The translations under genes and the position numbers were made by a program. The notes under the pieces are model-generated. The model was given only the letters and a program-made list of their open reading frames with translations. It did not search any database and was not told where the DNA came from. Of a stretch of 64,000 nt of DNA, positions 1 to 10,530 are shown in pieces (positions within the stretch are counted from its first letter, which is position 1; every line of letters begins with the position of its first letter). The stretch is from assembly GCA_963921195.1 (NCBI GenBank), contig CAWUER010000527.1, positions 124,001-188,000 of the forward strand, given 5' to 3'. The stretch comes from Pegoplata infirma (lineage: Eukaryota; Arthropoda; Insecta; Diptera; Anthomyiidae).

Positions 1-264
1 AAATGGCAATACGATGACTACAACTTCTCATACATTCACAACATTCATTCGTACATATTGCAACAAAAATGAAACTGAATCAACGGAAACAAATAGCGAC
101 ATTGGTTCGCCGCTGGTGTCTAAAGAAAAGATGCCCAAAAGCAATATCAATTTCAAATTTGCCTTTAAGGATTATACAAAGAATTGAACAAAAAAAAATA
201 AAATTTATATAAAAACGGAAAAGGGTTGGTCTGCAACATGATATACAAAACAATACATACACAA
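1..264. other. Unassigned AT-rich sequence
   Basis: I see no repeat arm, coding signal or RNA gene here. Short open frames on both strands show no recognisable protein. It is the left flank of the fold-back element that follows. Confidence 0.4.
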
Positions 265-268
265 ACAT

Positions 269-1615
269 GAGGCATTCCACACCAAATGTTCAGCAAAAAA
301 AAAGTGATGTCATGTCAATATGAAATCAATTGCAGAGTATTCGCCCTTAGGTCACTATTAAATAACACAAATAAAATTTCAGTTTTTTCAAAAAGTGGAC
401 TTTGTAGGCATGGTCAAAAATTGAAAATTTCAGCATTTTTTGCCTTAGTATCTTTATTTCAATATTTATGCCAATAAAATGAAACACAGTGATGTCTTTA
501 AAATAAAAGTTTTTTATAGATTTTTGTATGGGCTATCGATTAAAAAAATAAAAATTGGAAAATTTTCAGAAGAAGTTCTGAATTTTTTAAATTTAAATTT
601 AAACTTTATTTATCAAAAAACATGCCACAATTTTATTTCTTTTTTAAATGTTTAAAAATTAGTTAAGGTGTATGTCTATCTGTTCTGAAATTTTCAGAGA
701 TGCATTTTTCCTTGTTTTCGAGAAAAAAAATGTTGAACATTGCACTATGCTTATAATTTACAATAATGGGGTATATTACGTATGCGAATGAGTAATATTA
801 ACTCTTAAAAAACATTTAAAATAGAGATGTTTTCGTGGGTGAGTTTTTCTTGACGAAAAGGAAAAGTTTTAATCACGCACGATTTTTAATTTTCCTCACG
901 TTCACGCACGCTCACGTGAGTGGAAAAAATGTTGTCACGGGCACGATACTCACGTGAGCGTGACTAATCGTGAGAAAAATAAATTATCATGCGTGATAAA
1001 AATAATTTCCTTGGTGAGAGTGCGTGATGGTAAAAAAAAACTTACCCACGATCACATCTTTATTTTAAATGTTTTTTAAGAGTTAATATTACTCATTCGC
1101 ATATGTAATATACCCCATTATTGTAAATTATTAGCATAGTGCAATGTTCAACATTTTTTTTCTCGAAAACAAGGAAAAATGCATCTCTGAAAATTTCAGA
1201 ACAGATAGATATACACCTTAACTATTTTTTAAACATGTAAAAAAAAATAAAATTGTGGCATGTTTTTTGATATAAAAAGTTTAAATTTAAATTTAAAATA
1301 TTCAGAACTTCTTCTGAAAATTTTCAAATTTTTATTTTTTTAATCGATAGCCCATACAAAAATCTTTAAAAAACATTTATTTTAAAGACATCACTGTGTT
1401 TCATTTTATTGGCATAAATATTGAAATAAAGACACTTAGGCAAAAAATGCTGAAATTTTCAATTTTTGACCATGCCTCCAAGGCCCACTTTTTGAAAAAT
1501 CTAAAATTTTATTTTTGTTATTTAATAGTGCCCTAAGGGCGAATGCTTTGCAAATGATATCCTATTGAAACCACCATGGTTTTTCTGTAGTGGAACAGTT
1601 GGTGTGGAATGACTC
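269..1615. mobile_element. Fold-back (long inverted repeat) element, GAGGCATTCC family
   Basis: The two halves are inverted copies of each other with a centre near 940. The ends are GAGGCATTCCACACCAA on the left and its inverse with one mismatch on the right. A direct ACAT lies on each side (265-268 and 1616-1619), which I read as a 4-bp target duplication. The arms carry matching blocks, for example around 340-360 and 1525-1545 (CCTTAGG/CCTAAGG), and 560-620 against 1290-1340. The centre (about 840-1050) is dense in CACG, TCACGTGAG and CGTGA words. No transposase frame is present, so it is non-autonomous. Related copies lie at 26938-28771 and, with GGGGCATTCC ends, at 34696-36728. Confidence 0.8.
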
Positions 1616-1619
1616 ACAT

Positions 1620-1800
1620 ACTTACAAGCAACAAACTAACACATTCGTAAACGGATACAAATTCAGACATTCATAGAGGAAGAGATGAGTTACTGGCAGA
1701 GTTTTTAAAGAATGATTTTCAAATCTTTCTTTAAAAACTCTAAATTGGAAAAAGTTATGAAACTGGTTTCCAAATTAAAAAAAAAGTAGCATGATGCCAG
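1620..1800. other. Unassigned sequence between repeats
   Basis: Short AT-rich stretch with a local hairpin around 1700-1740 (GAGTTTTTAAAGA against TCTTTAAAAACTC). No gene is seen. Confidence 0.35.
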
Positions 1801-2070
1801 TTTATATGTTGTTGTTTTTTAATCAATATTTTTTTCCATCAATATTTTTTTTTAAGAAATATTTTTTTTTAAGAAATTTTTTTTTTCATCAAAAAAATTT
1901 TTTTTTCATCAATATTTTTTTTTATCAATATTTTTTTTATACATATTTTGTTTAATCAATTTTTTTTTCATTTCAACATTTTCTTATCAGCATTTGATTT
2001 TTCATTAAATATTTTTTTTGTCAATACACATTTTTTATTAAAAACTTTTTTTTTTCATCAAAATCTTTTT
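1801..2070. repeat. T-rich TTTTTTCATCAA low-complexity array
   Basis: Irregular repeats of a T-run followed by CATCAA or ATCAA. It is the same simple family, in inverse orientation, as the A-rich GATGAAAAAAA tracts at 3680-4380, 8060-8260 and 10125-10530. Long Phe/Lys-rich open frames in it are artefacts of composition. Confidence 0.8.
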
Positions 2071-2084
2071 ATCGACAAACACAC

Positions 2085-2365
2085 AGAAAAAAATGTCTGC
2101 GGATTTGTAGTCTTGCCCAAAACATTAAATCATGATAATGTTTTGCAGAAGATTTGGGTGTACTTGCCAAAGCAAAGTTTTTTTAGAAAAAATAATGTTA
2201 TATTACTTTACTATTCCATGCAAAACAAATTAAAATATCAGTCGAGGACCCCATTTCGTAAGTGAGTGCAAAAATAAGTGCAAAAACGTGTTTTTACAAT
2301 TTGGAGAGTATAAAAGATTCGGCACCAAAGAATATAACACTTTCACTTGTTTTATGTATATTTGA
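2085..2365 (-). repeat. TATACCCTCC-family (family B) fragment, left part
   Basis: Closely matches 7672-7970 and the inverse of 17440-17735. It holds the family end motif (inverse of AAGTGAGAGTGTTA...CCGAATCTTTTATACTCTCC). It is cut at 2365 by the hAT-type MITE and resumes at 3196. Confidence 0.65.
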
Positions 2366-3195
2366 CAGGGTTGCAAAAGTTGGTACAATTGTACCATTTT
2401 TGGTACAATTCGAAGCTCAAAAGTACAATGGTACACCAATGACTCATTTGGTACAATTTTAAATCCTTCTCAGATTATGTTTTTATAGAATTTACACAGT
2501 TTATAGTTTTGATTGATTTACTGTGTCGACTGGATCCATGTTTGGCCAGATCTGATATTGGTGTAAAAATACGTATAAACCAAATTTGAGTGAAATAGGC
2601 TAATATTGTACCAATAGGCAGATTTAAGTAAATATCGGGAGGACGTTTAAACGACGTACTGGAAAACATCGCAATATCGACTCAAAAATTGATTCTGCGT
2701 CGAACGGTATATAAAGATAGCTTCCAGCCCTGTCAATGTGCCAAAATAGTACTTCTTTCAAAAAATACATGGGGGTATTCAGAGGTCTACTTGCCAGCCC
2801 TGTGGCTGGTGTCAAAAGAGTACCATTATTTCTTGAAAAATACATGTATTTTTTTAAAAAAAGTAATATTTTGCTACATTGCCAGGGCTCACAGTAAGAT
2901 TCTGAAGACCTCTAATGTATTCTGAAATGTATTTTCAAAAATTCCTCATTTTCCACCAATACTAGGACTCTGAATACCACCTGATACACTTTTAAAGCAC
3001 AAATAAAGTACAAATGTTAATTTTGTAAAAATTTGTTTTTAATCAATGTTTTTTCGTTCCTTTTTTTTAAATGAAATAAAAAAAAAATAAAAATTAAAAA
3101 AATTAAATAATAAAATTTTGGTACAATTGGGGTCGAAAAAGTACAATTTTGTGAGCTCGTTGGTACAATTTTGATGTACTCATTTTGCAACCCTG
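2366..3195. mobile_element. hAT-type non-autonomous element (MITE)
   Basis: The ends are a 13-bp inverted repeat, CAGGGTTGCAAAA. A perfect 8-bp direct repeat ATATTTGA flanks it (2358-2365 and 3196-3203). CAGGG-type ends with an 8-bp duplication are the established hallmark of hAT elements. The sequence resumes on the right exactly where the related repeat at 7960-7995 is uninterrupted, giving an empty-site comparison inside the window. GGTACAATT is repeated near both ends (2390-2460 and 3117-3170). No transposase frame is visible in 830 bp. Confidence 0.88.
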
Positions 3196-3300
3196 ATATT
3201 TGATAAACAAATGGAAAATTTTTATGCGAAATGCTTAGACTTGGTGAAAGTAAAAAAAAAAAAAAAAAACAAAGTTTAGTACGACTTATCCTACCAACAC
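3196..3300 (-). repeat. TATACCCTCC-family fragment, right part
   Basis: Continues the repeat interrupted at 2365. It shares the stretch AAATGCTTAGACTTGGTGAA with 8005-8035 and, inverted, with 17390-17420. It runs into an A-tract. Confidence 0.5.
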
Positions 3301-3680
3301 TATTGTTTGGTTAGGTACTGTTGTTATTGTAAAATAACAGCAACACATATATTAATAATTACCGATGGTGATTTAGTATATACAATTTTTGCTTTAAAAG
3401 AGTTATTTTTGTTGGAAAACAGATTTCGGACCTTCATAATAGTATTTCTCAAATAACTTGTGAAATATATCAAATATTATGTCTGGTTTGATGTTTGATT
3501 GACCAACGATGATTCTCTAAAGTCTGCTGAAGATTCCTTAGTGGGGATGAAACTGATCAGTACAGACATACTATGAGATGAGTAACTTTTTTAAGGCAAT
3601 AAATTAAAAATACTCTATTATGACAATATCATAAATAGAAATATTTTTGGGCCTCGAACTAGAATAAAACTCTAAATCGA
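3301..3680. other. Unassigned AT-rich sequence
   Basis: I recognise no element ends, RNA gene or coding sequence here. Confidence 0.35.
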
Positions 3681-4380
3681 ATATATGTAAAAAAAAAATA
3701 TTTTTTTTTTCACGAAAAAATGAACCCAAAATTTTTGGTGCAAAAAAATTTTGATGAAAAAAGTTTTTTATGAATTTTTTTGATTAGAAGAAAAATTTTT
3801 TGATGTAAAAAAAATATGAAAAACAAAATTTTTTGGTGAAAAAAAAATTGATAATAAAAAATTTGATAAAAAAATTTGATGAAAAAAAAATTGATGAAAA
3901 AAAATATGATAAAAAAATTTATGAAAAAAAAATTTTGATGAAAAAAAAAAAAATTGATGAAAAAAAATTAATGAAAAAAATATCATGAAAAAAAATATGA
4001 TAAAAAAAAATTTATGAAAATTGATAAAAAAAAATGTGATCAAAAAAAAAAAAGATAAAAAAATGTGGTGAAAAAAAAAATATTTCATGAAAAAAAAAAA
4101 TTGATGAAAAAAAATGTTTTTTATAAAAAAAAAATTGAAGAAAAAAAAATTTTTATGGAAAAAAAATTTGATGGAAAAAAAAGTTTGATGGAAAAAAATT
4201 GATGAAAAAAAAAAAAAAAATGTTGAAAAAAAAAAATTTGATTAAAAATAAATAATAAAAAAAAAATTATAAAAAAAAAATAATTTATGAAAAAAAAAAA
4301 AATAAAAATTGATGAAAAAGGAAATTTTATGGAAAAAAAAATTTGATGGAAAAAAATTGATGAAAAAAAAAAAAAAAATT
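3681..4380. repeat. A-rich GATGAAAAAAA low-complexity array
   Basis: About 700 bp of imperfect repeats of AAATTTGATGAAAAAAA with a variable A-run. The 106-residue minus-strand frame through it is nearly all Phe, Ile and His, as expected from translated T-runs, and is not a gene. Confidence 0.85.
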
Positions 4381-4897
4381 ATGAGAAAACAAGTGAGAGT
4401 GTTACATTCGGCTATGCTGAATCTATTATACCCTCCAAAATGTAAAAAAAAAAACAATATAAAAAAAATCCAGGGGCGTTTATTTATGGGAGGAAGACGT
4501 TAGGGGCACCTTTCCCTTGCGATTTTGAACTTCTTTTGAGATAAGTATCTTGCATTTGCTTAGCAAAAGTACAAAAAAAACCTTAAAAAATGCGGTTTTT
4601 CTTAGGTTGATTTAGTTCTCCAAGGGGGAACTTTTTTCCCCTTGGTCCGATTTTGCGAACTTAACCTACCTACACTCAAAAGAAAAACTCTGTCAAAAAA
4701 TCTGTAAAACGACTTTCAATTTGAATTAGCAATCTTTTAGCAGATTGTTCTGCTGAGAAGGATATTTTTACTAAAATCTCTGTCATTCAGTTTAAGAAAA
4801 TAACAGACATTTTACTATGTTTATACTGATTTTGTTTGCTGAATTTCATTATTTTTTCAAGAAATTTTTTTATATAAAAAAAAACAGAACAGATTAT

Positions 4898-5040
4898 CAG
4901 CAGATTGTTCTGCTGAAATCAGCAGATTGTTCTGCTGAAATCAGCAGATTATTCTGCTGAAATCAGCAGATTGTTCTGCTAAAATCAGCAGATTTTTCTG
5001 CTAAAATCAGCAGATATTTCTGCTAAAATTAGATTTCTCT
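4898..5040. repeat. 22-bp tandem array with palindromic monomer
   Basis: About six copies of CAGCAGATTGTTCTGCTGAA plus two bases. Each unit can fold on itself, CAGCAGA with TCTGCTG around TTGT. Later copies drift, with TTTT or TATT in the loop and AAAT spacers. Single units also occur at about 4740 and at 5230-5300, so the array seems to have grown from the MITE's own sequence. Confidence 0.85.
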
Positions 5041-5092
5041 GCTGTCGAAAAACACACATGTTTAATAACTAAAACGCCAGATAAAAGTATAA

Positions 5093-5165
5093 GCTTCCGT
5101 AGCGTAGTGGTTAAGAAGTGTACTTTCAAATCGGAAGGTGGCGAGTTCGATGCTGGCTGGCGCCG
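5093..5165 (+). ncRNA. tRNA-like sequence (probable tRNA-derived relic)
   Basis: A 73-base stretch, tRNA length. It has an A-box-like TAGCGTAGTGG (5100-5110) and a B-box-like GAGTTCGATGC (5143-5153). A T-arm with four of five pairs and a seven-base loop can be drawn, and a T-run follows from 5170 that could end Pol III transcription. The acceptor halves do not pair and the anticodon arm is poor, so it is unlikely to be a working tRNA. The 5' half resembles insect tRNA-Val from memory. Confidence 0.5.
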
Positions 5166-5424
5166 TATGTTTTTTTTTTTTTTTTTCTTGTTATATTCAC
5201 CTCTTATGACAGATATTTAGCAAACCGTGTCTGCTAAAATCAGCAGATTTTTCATATGGCTCAAAATGGGTGTATTTTCAGCAGATTTTTCTGCTGATTG
5301 GACAGAGAATTTATTTTGAGTGTAGGAATATAAGACATATTCGTGGAAAACTAGCTCTTTTATTTTCGACTGTATCGTGTCTTCTACAGACGGACAGACC
5401 GACGGACGGACATCGCTAGAATCA

Positions 5425-6095
5425 GTGACGTTCCGTCTAATGTGCGGAGGTGTTCTCTGAACACCTAGCATTTTTCCTTCAAATAAGTCAGTTTTATATT
5501 TTTATAATTTATTTCAAAGGTTCAAAAATATTTTCGCACATATAATTCGACATGTTCTCATAGCAGAAAATGTACACTTTCAGTTGGTATATCATTTTTT
5601 ATTTTCCGTCGTTTCATAAAAAAATTATGCCAAATTTTGTAAGCCATAATGCAATTGTTTCCAACAGTTAAGTGAATGTGCGACAAAATTTAAAGAACAA
5701 ACGAAGTTGTTGGGTTGTTCTGAACTTTGTTGCGCACACTCAACTAGTGTTAAATTTCAACAACTACTACAAACAAAATATAAATTTTTAAAAGCATTTT
5801 TGTGCGGCAAATTAAGTAGCACACGTAACTTTAAGAGTTGATATCTTTTTACTGGAAAGAGCTATTGCTTTAATTTAAAAGCCATATAATACTTTGGGAT
5901 TTTATCTATGATTGTCATTACAGATATCATTTAAATTTTACATACAAGGTTGCCAAATGGTTGTCTAAAAAACACACCTTTTTACATGTTTTTTGGTTTT
6001 AAACAACAAAATACAACAAAAATAATTATTTTTTTTTGTTTTAAATATTGAAAAACATGAAGGTTTGTTTGATGCACGTTAATTTTATTGTAATG
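5425..6095. other. Unassigned insertion within a family-B copy
   Basis: Interrupts family B between its GACGGACGGACAT tract and its GTCTTAGAATCGAT segment. It includes an imperfect inverted repeat around 5677-5745 (GTGCGACAAAATTT...AACTTTGTTGCGCAC). I could not define element ends. Confidence 0.35.
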
Positions 6096-6292
6096 TCTTA
6101 GAATCGATTACTGATCAATAAAATATATACTTTATGGGGTCCTAGACCGATATTTCGATGCGTTACACACGGAATGACAAAGTGAGTATACCCCCATACT
6201 GTGGTTGGAGGGTATACAAAATTTGATGAAAAATAAAATTTGATGAAAAAAAAAAAATTTTTTTTGTTGAAAAATAATTATGTAACTTTTTA

Positions 6293-6308
6293 TTCACCAG
6301 CTGGTGAA
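6293..6308. repeat. 16-bp perfect palindrome
   Basis: TTCACCAGCTGGTGAA is its own inverse, and a weaker version (TTCACCATGAGGTGA) follows at 6329-6343. A related, eroded form sits at 34352-34366. It contains the E-box word CAGCTG, but no function can be inferred from that alone. Confidence 0.6.
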
Positions 6309-6489
6309 AAACGGGGTTATTCACCATGAGGTGATTTATTATCCAAGTTACAATTCCAAGTTATTAAAATTTTTGGTTTTAAGAAAATGAAAATAGTAAT
6401 TCTTGTTTTCTTTTTCGTTAATTGTTAGCTTATAGAGTCAAACTGATGTGGCGTCCTGCAACTTTTTTAAAATTAGACACCTGCCTAAA

Positions 6490-6995
6490 AACATTATCAT
6501 GTTAAAAAACTTGTAAAGTGACAAGAAAAGTTTGTAATTTTTTTTTGCTACCTCCTATTTGACAACAATTCATTGTAATTTTACAAGCTTTTTACCAAAA
6601 AAATTGTAAATTTACAATTTTTTTGATGCCATAAAACTTACAAGGAGGTTTCGTGGTTTTAATAAATTTTTTGCTACCTACTTTTTACGAGAATTTTTAG
6701 TAAAAATTACGAGCTTTTTTGAAATTTTGCAAGATTTTTACTAATAAAATTGTAAATTTACAACTTTTTTGGCGCAATAAAACTTACAAGGAAATCTCGT
6801 GAATTTACTAGATTTTTTTGTGAAAAAACCTTTGAAATTTGTAAAATTACAAAAAAAAAAATTGTAAAATTACAAAAAAAAATTTGGAAATTTCGATCGA
6901 ACATTTTTTGTTAAAAAATAAGGGAAACTGTCAAATATTGATAAAATGGGACTACGAGACTTTTTGCAGTAATTTAACAAGGTTTTTTTGTTTGT
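6490..6995. repeat. TTGTAAATTTACAA-rich dispersed repeat (family E)
   Basis: Repeated words such as TTGTAAATTTACAA, TTTTGGCGCAATAAAACTTACAAGG and ATTTCGATCGAA. Matching copies are at 23700-24180 and, inverted, 52260-52790. All three lie against the GTATGGGGGTATA end of family B, so the two are probably parts of one larger element. Confidence 0.65.
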
Positions 6996-7129
6996 GGATA
7001 TCACTAGAATGTCTTAGAAACCTTTAAGGATCAATTACACATGGTGAGACAAAAGTCTCGCCTGCGCACACTGGGAAACAGAAGATATTTTCCAGACCAA
7101 AAGTCTTTCCACTTATCGTAGAATGCCAG

Positions 7130-7600
7130 AAATTGGTATCTTAAAGTTTTCAAGGTCAACGATTTCAAAACTGAGCTAAAAATACAAAATTCAAAATGGC
7201 AGATCCAATATGGCGTCGAAATTTTTTTAAAAGTGGTGCGTTCATAAAGAAAATTTGTGTCTAGAAGGTTTCATAGCCGCTAAATCCAAATTCGATGCTC
7301 AAAACACACAAAATTAAAAATGGCGAATCCAATATGGCGGCTTAAAGTTTAAAAAATTGTAAGGTTCGAATAAAATTGTTTGATGTTTTAATCCTAAAGT
7401 TTTTGGGGTCCACAATTTCAAAAATGAGCTCAAAAATACAAAATTCAAAATGAAGAATTCAATATGGCGATTTAAGAAAAAATTTGTATCTAGACGGTGT
7501 TAAAGTCGCTGACTCCAAATTCAATGCTTAAAAATTTAAATTCAAAATGGCGAATCCAACATAGCGGCAATTACTTTTATAAATAGTAAGCTTAGAATAA
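7130..7600. repeat. Diverged tandem repeat, AAATGGCGAATCCAATATGGCG
   Basis: Four degenerate units begin near 7190, 7315, 7446 and 7542, spaced roughly 95-130 bp. Shared words include TTCAAAATGGCGAATCC, CCAAATTCAATGC and AATTTGTATCTAGA. They are not in a shared open frame. Confidence 0.6.
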
Positions 7601-7671
7601 AAATTTGTTATGAGACTTCCTTTTCTTTGTTGAATCAAAATCAATTTCTTAAGAATATTAAGCTCATGGGG

Positions 7672-8060
7672 GATAAAAATATGCCTGCGAATTTTGTACT
7701 CTTGCCCAAAACATTAAATCATTTTAATGTTTTGCGGAAGATTTGGGTGTACTTGCCAAAACAAAGTTTTTTTTAGAAAAAAATAATGTTATATTACTTT
7801 GCTATTCCATGCAAAACGAATTGAAATATCAGTCAGAGGACCCCATTAAATAACCAAAAGAGCTGTACATTTCGTAAGTGAGTGCAAAAATAAGTGCAAA
7901 AAATTATTTTTACATTTTGGAGAGTATAAAAGATTCGGCACCAAAGAATATACCACTCTCACTTGTTTTATGTACAATTGATAAACAAATAAGTAGTAAA
8001 TTTGTATGCGAAAAGCTTAGACTTGGTGAAAAAGTAGTTTTGGTAAAAAAAAATATATTT
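7672..8060 (-). repeat. TATACCCTCC-family (family B) fragment
   Basis: Uninterrupted counterpart of 2085-2365 plus 3196-3260. It ends with the inverse of the family start motif near 7970 and runs into A-rich sequence at 8046. Confidence 0.65.
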
Positions 8061-8262
8061 TTTTCACGAAAAACAAAATTATGTTAAAAAAAATTTAAGG
8101 GACCCAAAATTTTTGGTGAAAAAAATTTTTTGACGAATTTGTTGATGTAAAAAAAAAAAATTATGAAAAAAAATATGAAAAAAAAAATTTGGTGAGAAAA
8201 AAATTGATAATAAAAAATTTGATGAAAAAAAAAATTTGATGAAAAAAGAATTTGATGAAAAA
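8061..8262. repeat. A-rich GATGAAAA array
   Basis: Short tract of the same simple family as 3681-4380. Overlapping minus-strand frames rich in Phe are compositional. Confidence 0.75.
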
Positions 8263-10131
8263 CAAGTAGAAAAGTTAAATTCGATTTGGCCGAATCTATG
8301 AATACCCTCCACAATGCCCATTTTAAGTGATAGTAAATTTTCTAACGTGAAAAAATAACAGTTTTGAATAGAAATATTTTATTTTGTGTAAAAATTTTTT
8401 TTAGTAATTTTTGAAAAAAAAAAAATAATTTACTATTTTTTTTTTTGAGTGTAAAATTTTTTTGAGTGTATAATTTTTTTCGAGTGTATTTTTTTTTTGT
8501 TTTGGTATAAAAATATTTTTTAATGACAACAAGTAGAAAAGTTAAATTCGACTTGGCCGAATCTATGAATACCCTCCACAATGCCTATTTTAAGTGATAG
8601 TAAATTTTCTAACGTGAAAAAAATAACAGTTATGATTAGAAATATTTTATTTTGTGTAAAAAATTTTTTTTTTAGTAATTTTTGAAAAAAAGAAAACTAC
8701 TAATTTTTTTTTGAGTGTAAAATTTTTTTTGAGTGTAAAATTTTTTCGAATTTTACATTAAAAAAAAAATTACTAATTTTTTTTTGAGTGTAAAATTTTT
8801 TTTTGAGTGTAAAATTTTTTCGAATTTTACGTTCAAAAAAAAATTTACTAATTTTTTTTTTTGAGTGTAAAATTTTTTTTGAGTGTAAAATTTTTTTCGA
8901 GTGTATTTTTTTTTGTTATGGTATAAAAATATTTTTGAGTGACAAAAATACGTTTTAAAATATTTTTGTGACTTACCAATGGTTTTAAAACAGGTTTAAC
9001 GGGTTTTCACCACGTGAATTTAAGGTGAAGCTAATCTGATATTCCCGGTTTTTGCTAATAACTTTTGAACCACTGGACCGATTTGGGTGAAATTCAATAC
9101 GAACTAGGCTGGAGGAACGAAAAATATATATGCCAAGCTTCAGCAGCCTTAGAATTGATTTTCGAAAGTTATAGTGCTTTTTATCTCATAAATTCACGAA
9201 AAACCCTTGCCAAAATTCAGTCTTTTGCTCATAACTCTTGAACCACTGGACCGATTTCGCTGGATTGCAATACCAACCTGACCAGGCAAATGCCCAACAT
9301 ATATGCCAAACTTCAGGAGCCTTCGTAAAGTCTTTCAAAAGTTAGCGTGTTTTCAACAGACAGACAGACATACAGACAGACGGACAGACGGACGGACGGA
9401 CGGACATCGCTAGATCGTCTTAAAATCGATCGAGGATCATGAATATATATACTTTATGGGGTCCTAGACCAATATTTCGAGGTGTTACAAACGGAATGAC
9501 AAACTTATATATACCCTCTATCACTAGAGTGGAGGGTATAAAAATACGTTGTAAAATATTTTTGTGACTACCAATGTTTTTAAAACAGGTTTAACGGGTT
9601 TTCAACAAGTGAATTTAAGGTGAAGCTAATCTGAAATTCGCGGTTTTGCTAATAACTTTTGAACCACTAGACCAATTTGGCTGAAATTCAATACGAACGA
9701 GGCTGGAGGAACGAAAAATATATATGCCAAGCTTCAGCATCCTCAGAATTGATTTTCGAAAGTTATAGTGCTTTTTATCTCAAAAATTCACGAAAAACCC
9801 CTTGCCGAAATTCAGTCTTTTGCTCATAACTTTTGAACCACTTGACCGATATCGCTGGATTGCAATACCAACCTGACCAGGTAAATGCTTAACATATATG
9901 CCAAACTTCAGGAGCCTCCGTAAAGTCTTTCAAAAGTTAGCGTGTTTTCAACAGACAGACAGACAGACGGACAGACGGACGGACGGACGGACATCGCTAG
10001 ATCGTCTTAAAATCGATCGAGGATCATGAATATATATACTTTATGGGGTCCTAGACCAATATTTCGAGGTGTTACAAACGGAATGACAAACTTATATATA
10101 CCCTCTATCACTAGAGTGGAGAGTATAAAAA
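8263..10131 (+). mobile_element. Tandem of three family-A elements
   Basis: Family A begins CAAGTAGAAAAGTTAAATTC, followed by GCCGAATCTATGAATACCCTCC, and ends CACTAGAGTGGAGGGTATAAAAA. Copy 1 is a 5' piece (8263-8525), copy 2 is full length (8530-9540), and copy 3 lacks the 5' third (9541-10131). The interior carries two conserved blocks with TTTTGAACCACTGGACCGATTT, a GACAGACGGACGGACGG tract (9356-9410 and 9952-9990) and TATATACTTTATGGGGTCCTAGACC. Copies 2 and 3 are nearly identical. No protein frame is shared. Inverted copies lie at 16905-17346 and 21123-21990. The superfamily is not recognised. Confidence 0.75.
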
Positions 10132-10530
10132 TTGATGAAAAAAAAAATTGATAAAAAAAAAAATTAATAAAAAAAATTATGAAAAAAAGTTTGATGAAAA
10201 AAAAAAAAAATTATGTAAAAAAAAAATTTATGTAAAAAAAAAATTGATGAAACAAAAAAAATTTAATGGAAAAAAAAAATTTTATGGAAAATAAACTGAT
10301 GAAAAAAAAAAAAAAAATTATTAAAAAAAATTGATGAAAAAAAAATTCATGAAAAAAATTAATGAAAAAAAAGTTGATAAAAAATTTGATGAAAAAAAAA
10401 TTTGATGACAAAAAAATTTATGAAAAAAAAAGATTGATAAAAAAAATAATGAAAAAAAAGTATGATAAAAAAATTATGAAAAAAAAAATTTGATGAAAAA
10501 AAAAAAAATTGATGAAAAAAAAACATACAT
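10125..10530. repeat. A-rich GATGAAAA array
   Basis: Imperfect AAATTGATGAAAAAAA repeats adjoining the end of the third family-A copy. There is no coding content. Confidence 0.8.

Larger units (their letters stand above)
4673..5322. mobile_element. TA-flanked MITE with CACTCAAAA ends
   Basis: Inverted ends CACTCAAAA, followed inside by CTCTGTC/GACAGAG, and a TA on each side (4671-4672 and 5323-5324). A TA duplication is typical of Tc1/mariner-type insertions. The flanks read as one continuous family-B interior when compared with 41364-41420. Inside are a short palindromic array (4898-5040) and a tRNA-like sequence (5093-5165). There is no transposase. Confidence 0.75.
4388..6220 (+). mobile_element. 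TATACCCTCC-family (family B) copy, twice interrupted
   Basis: Starts with AAGTGAGAGTGTTA and ...TATACCCTCCAAAATG at 4388-4445 and ends with CTGTGGTTGGAGGGTATAC near 6220. Between these lie the family's conserved interior words: CTAGCTCTTTTATT, the GACGGACGGACATCGCTAGAA tract (5399-5420) and ATATATACTTTATGGGGTCC (6124-6143). It is broken by the TA-flanked MITE at 4673-5322 and by unassigned sequence at about 5425-6095. There is no coding capacity. The same family occurs throughout the window and has served repeatedly as an insertion target. I do not recognise its named family. Confidence 0.6.

Noticed and set aside
3768..4457. Long Phe/Ile/His-rich or Lys-rich open frames
   Set aside because: They are translations of A- or T-runs with GATG interruptions; composition alone explains the absence of stops.
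9356..9410. GACAGACGGACGG tract as an independent microsatellite locus
   Set aside because: The same tract sits at the same place in every family-A, B and D copy, so it is part of those elements.
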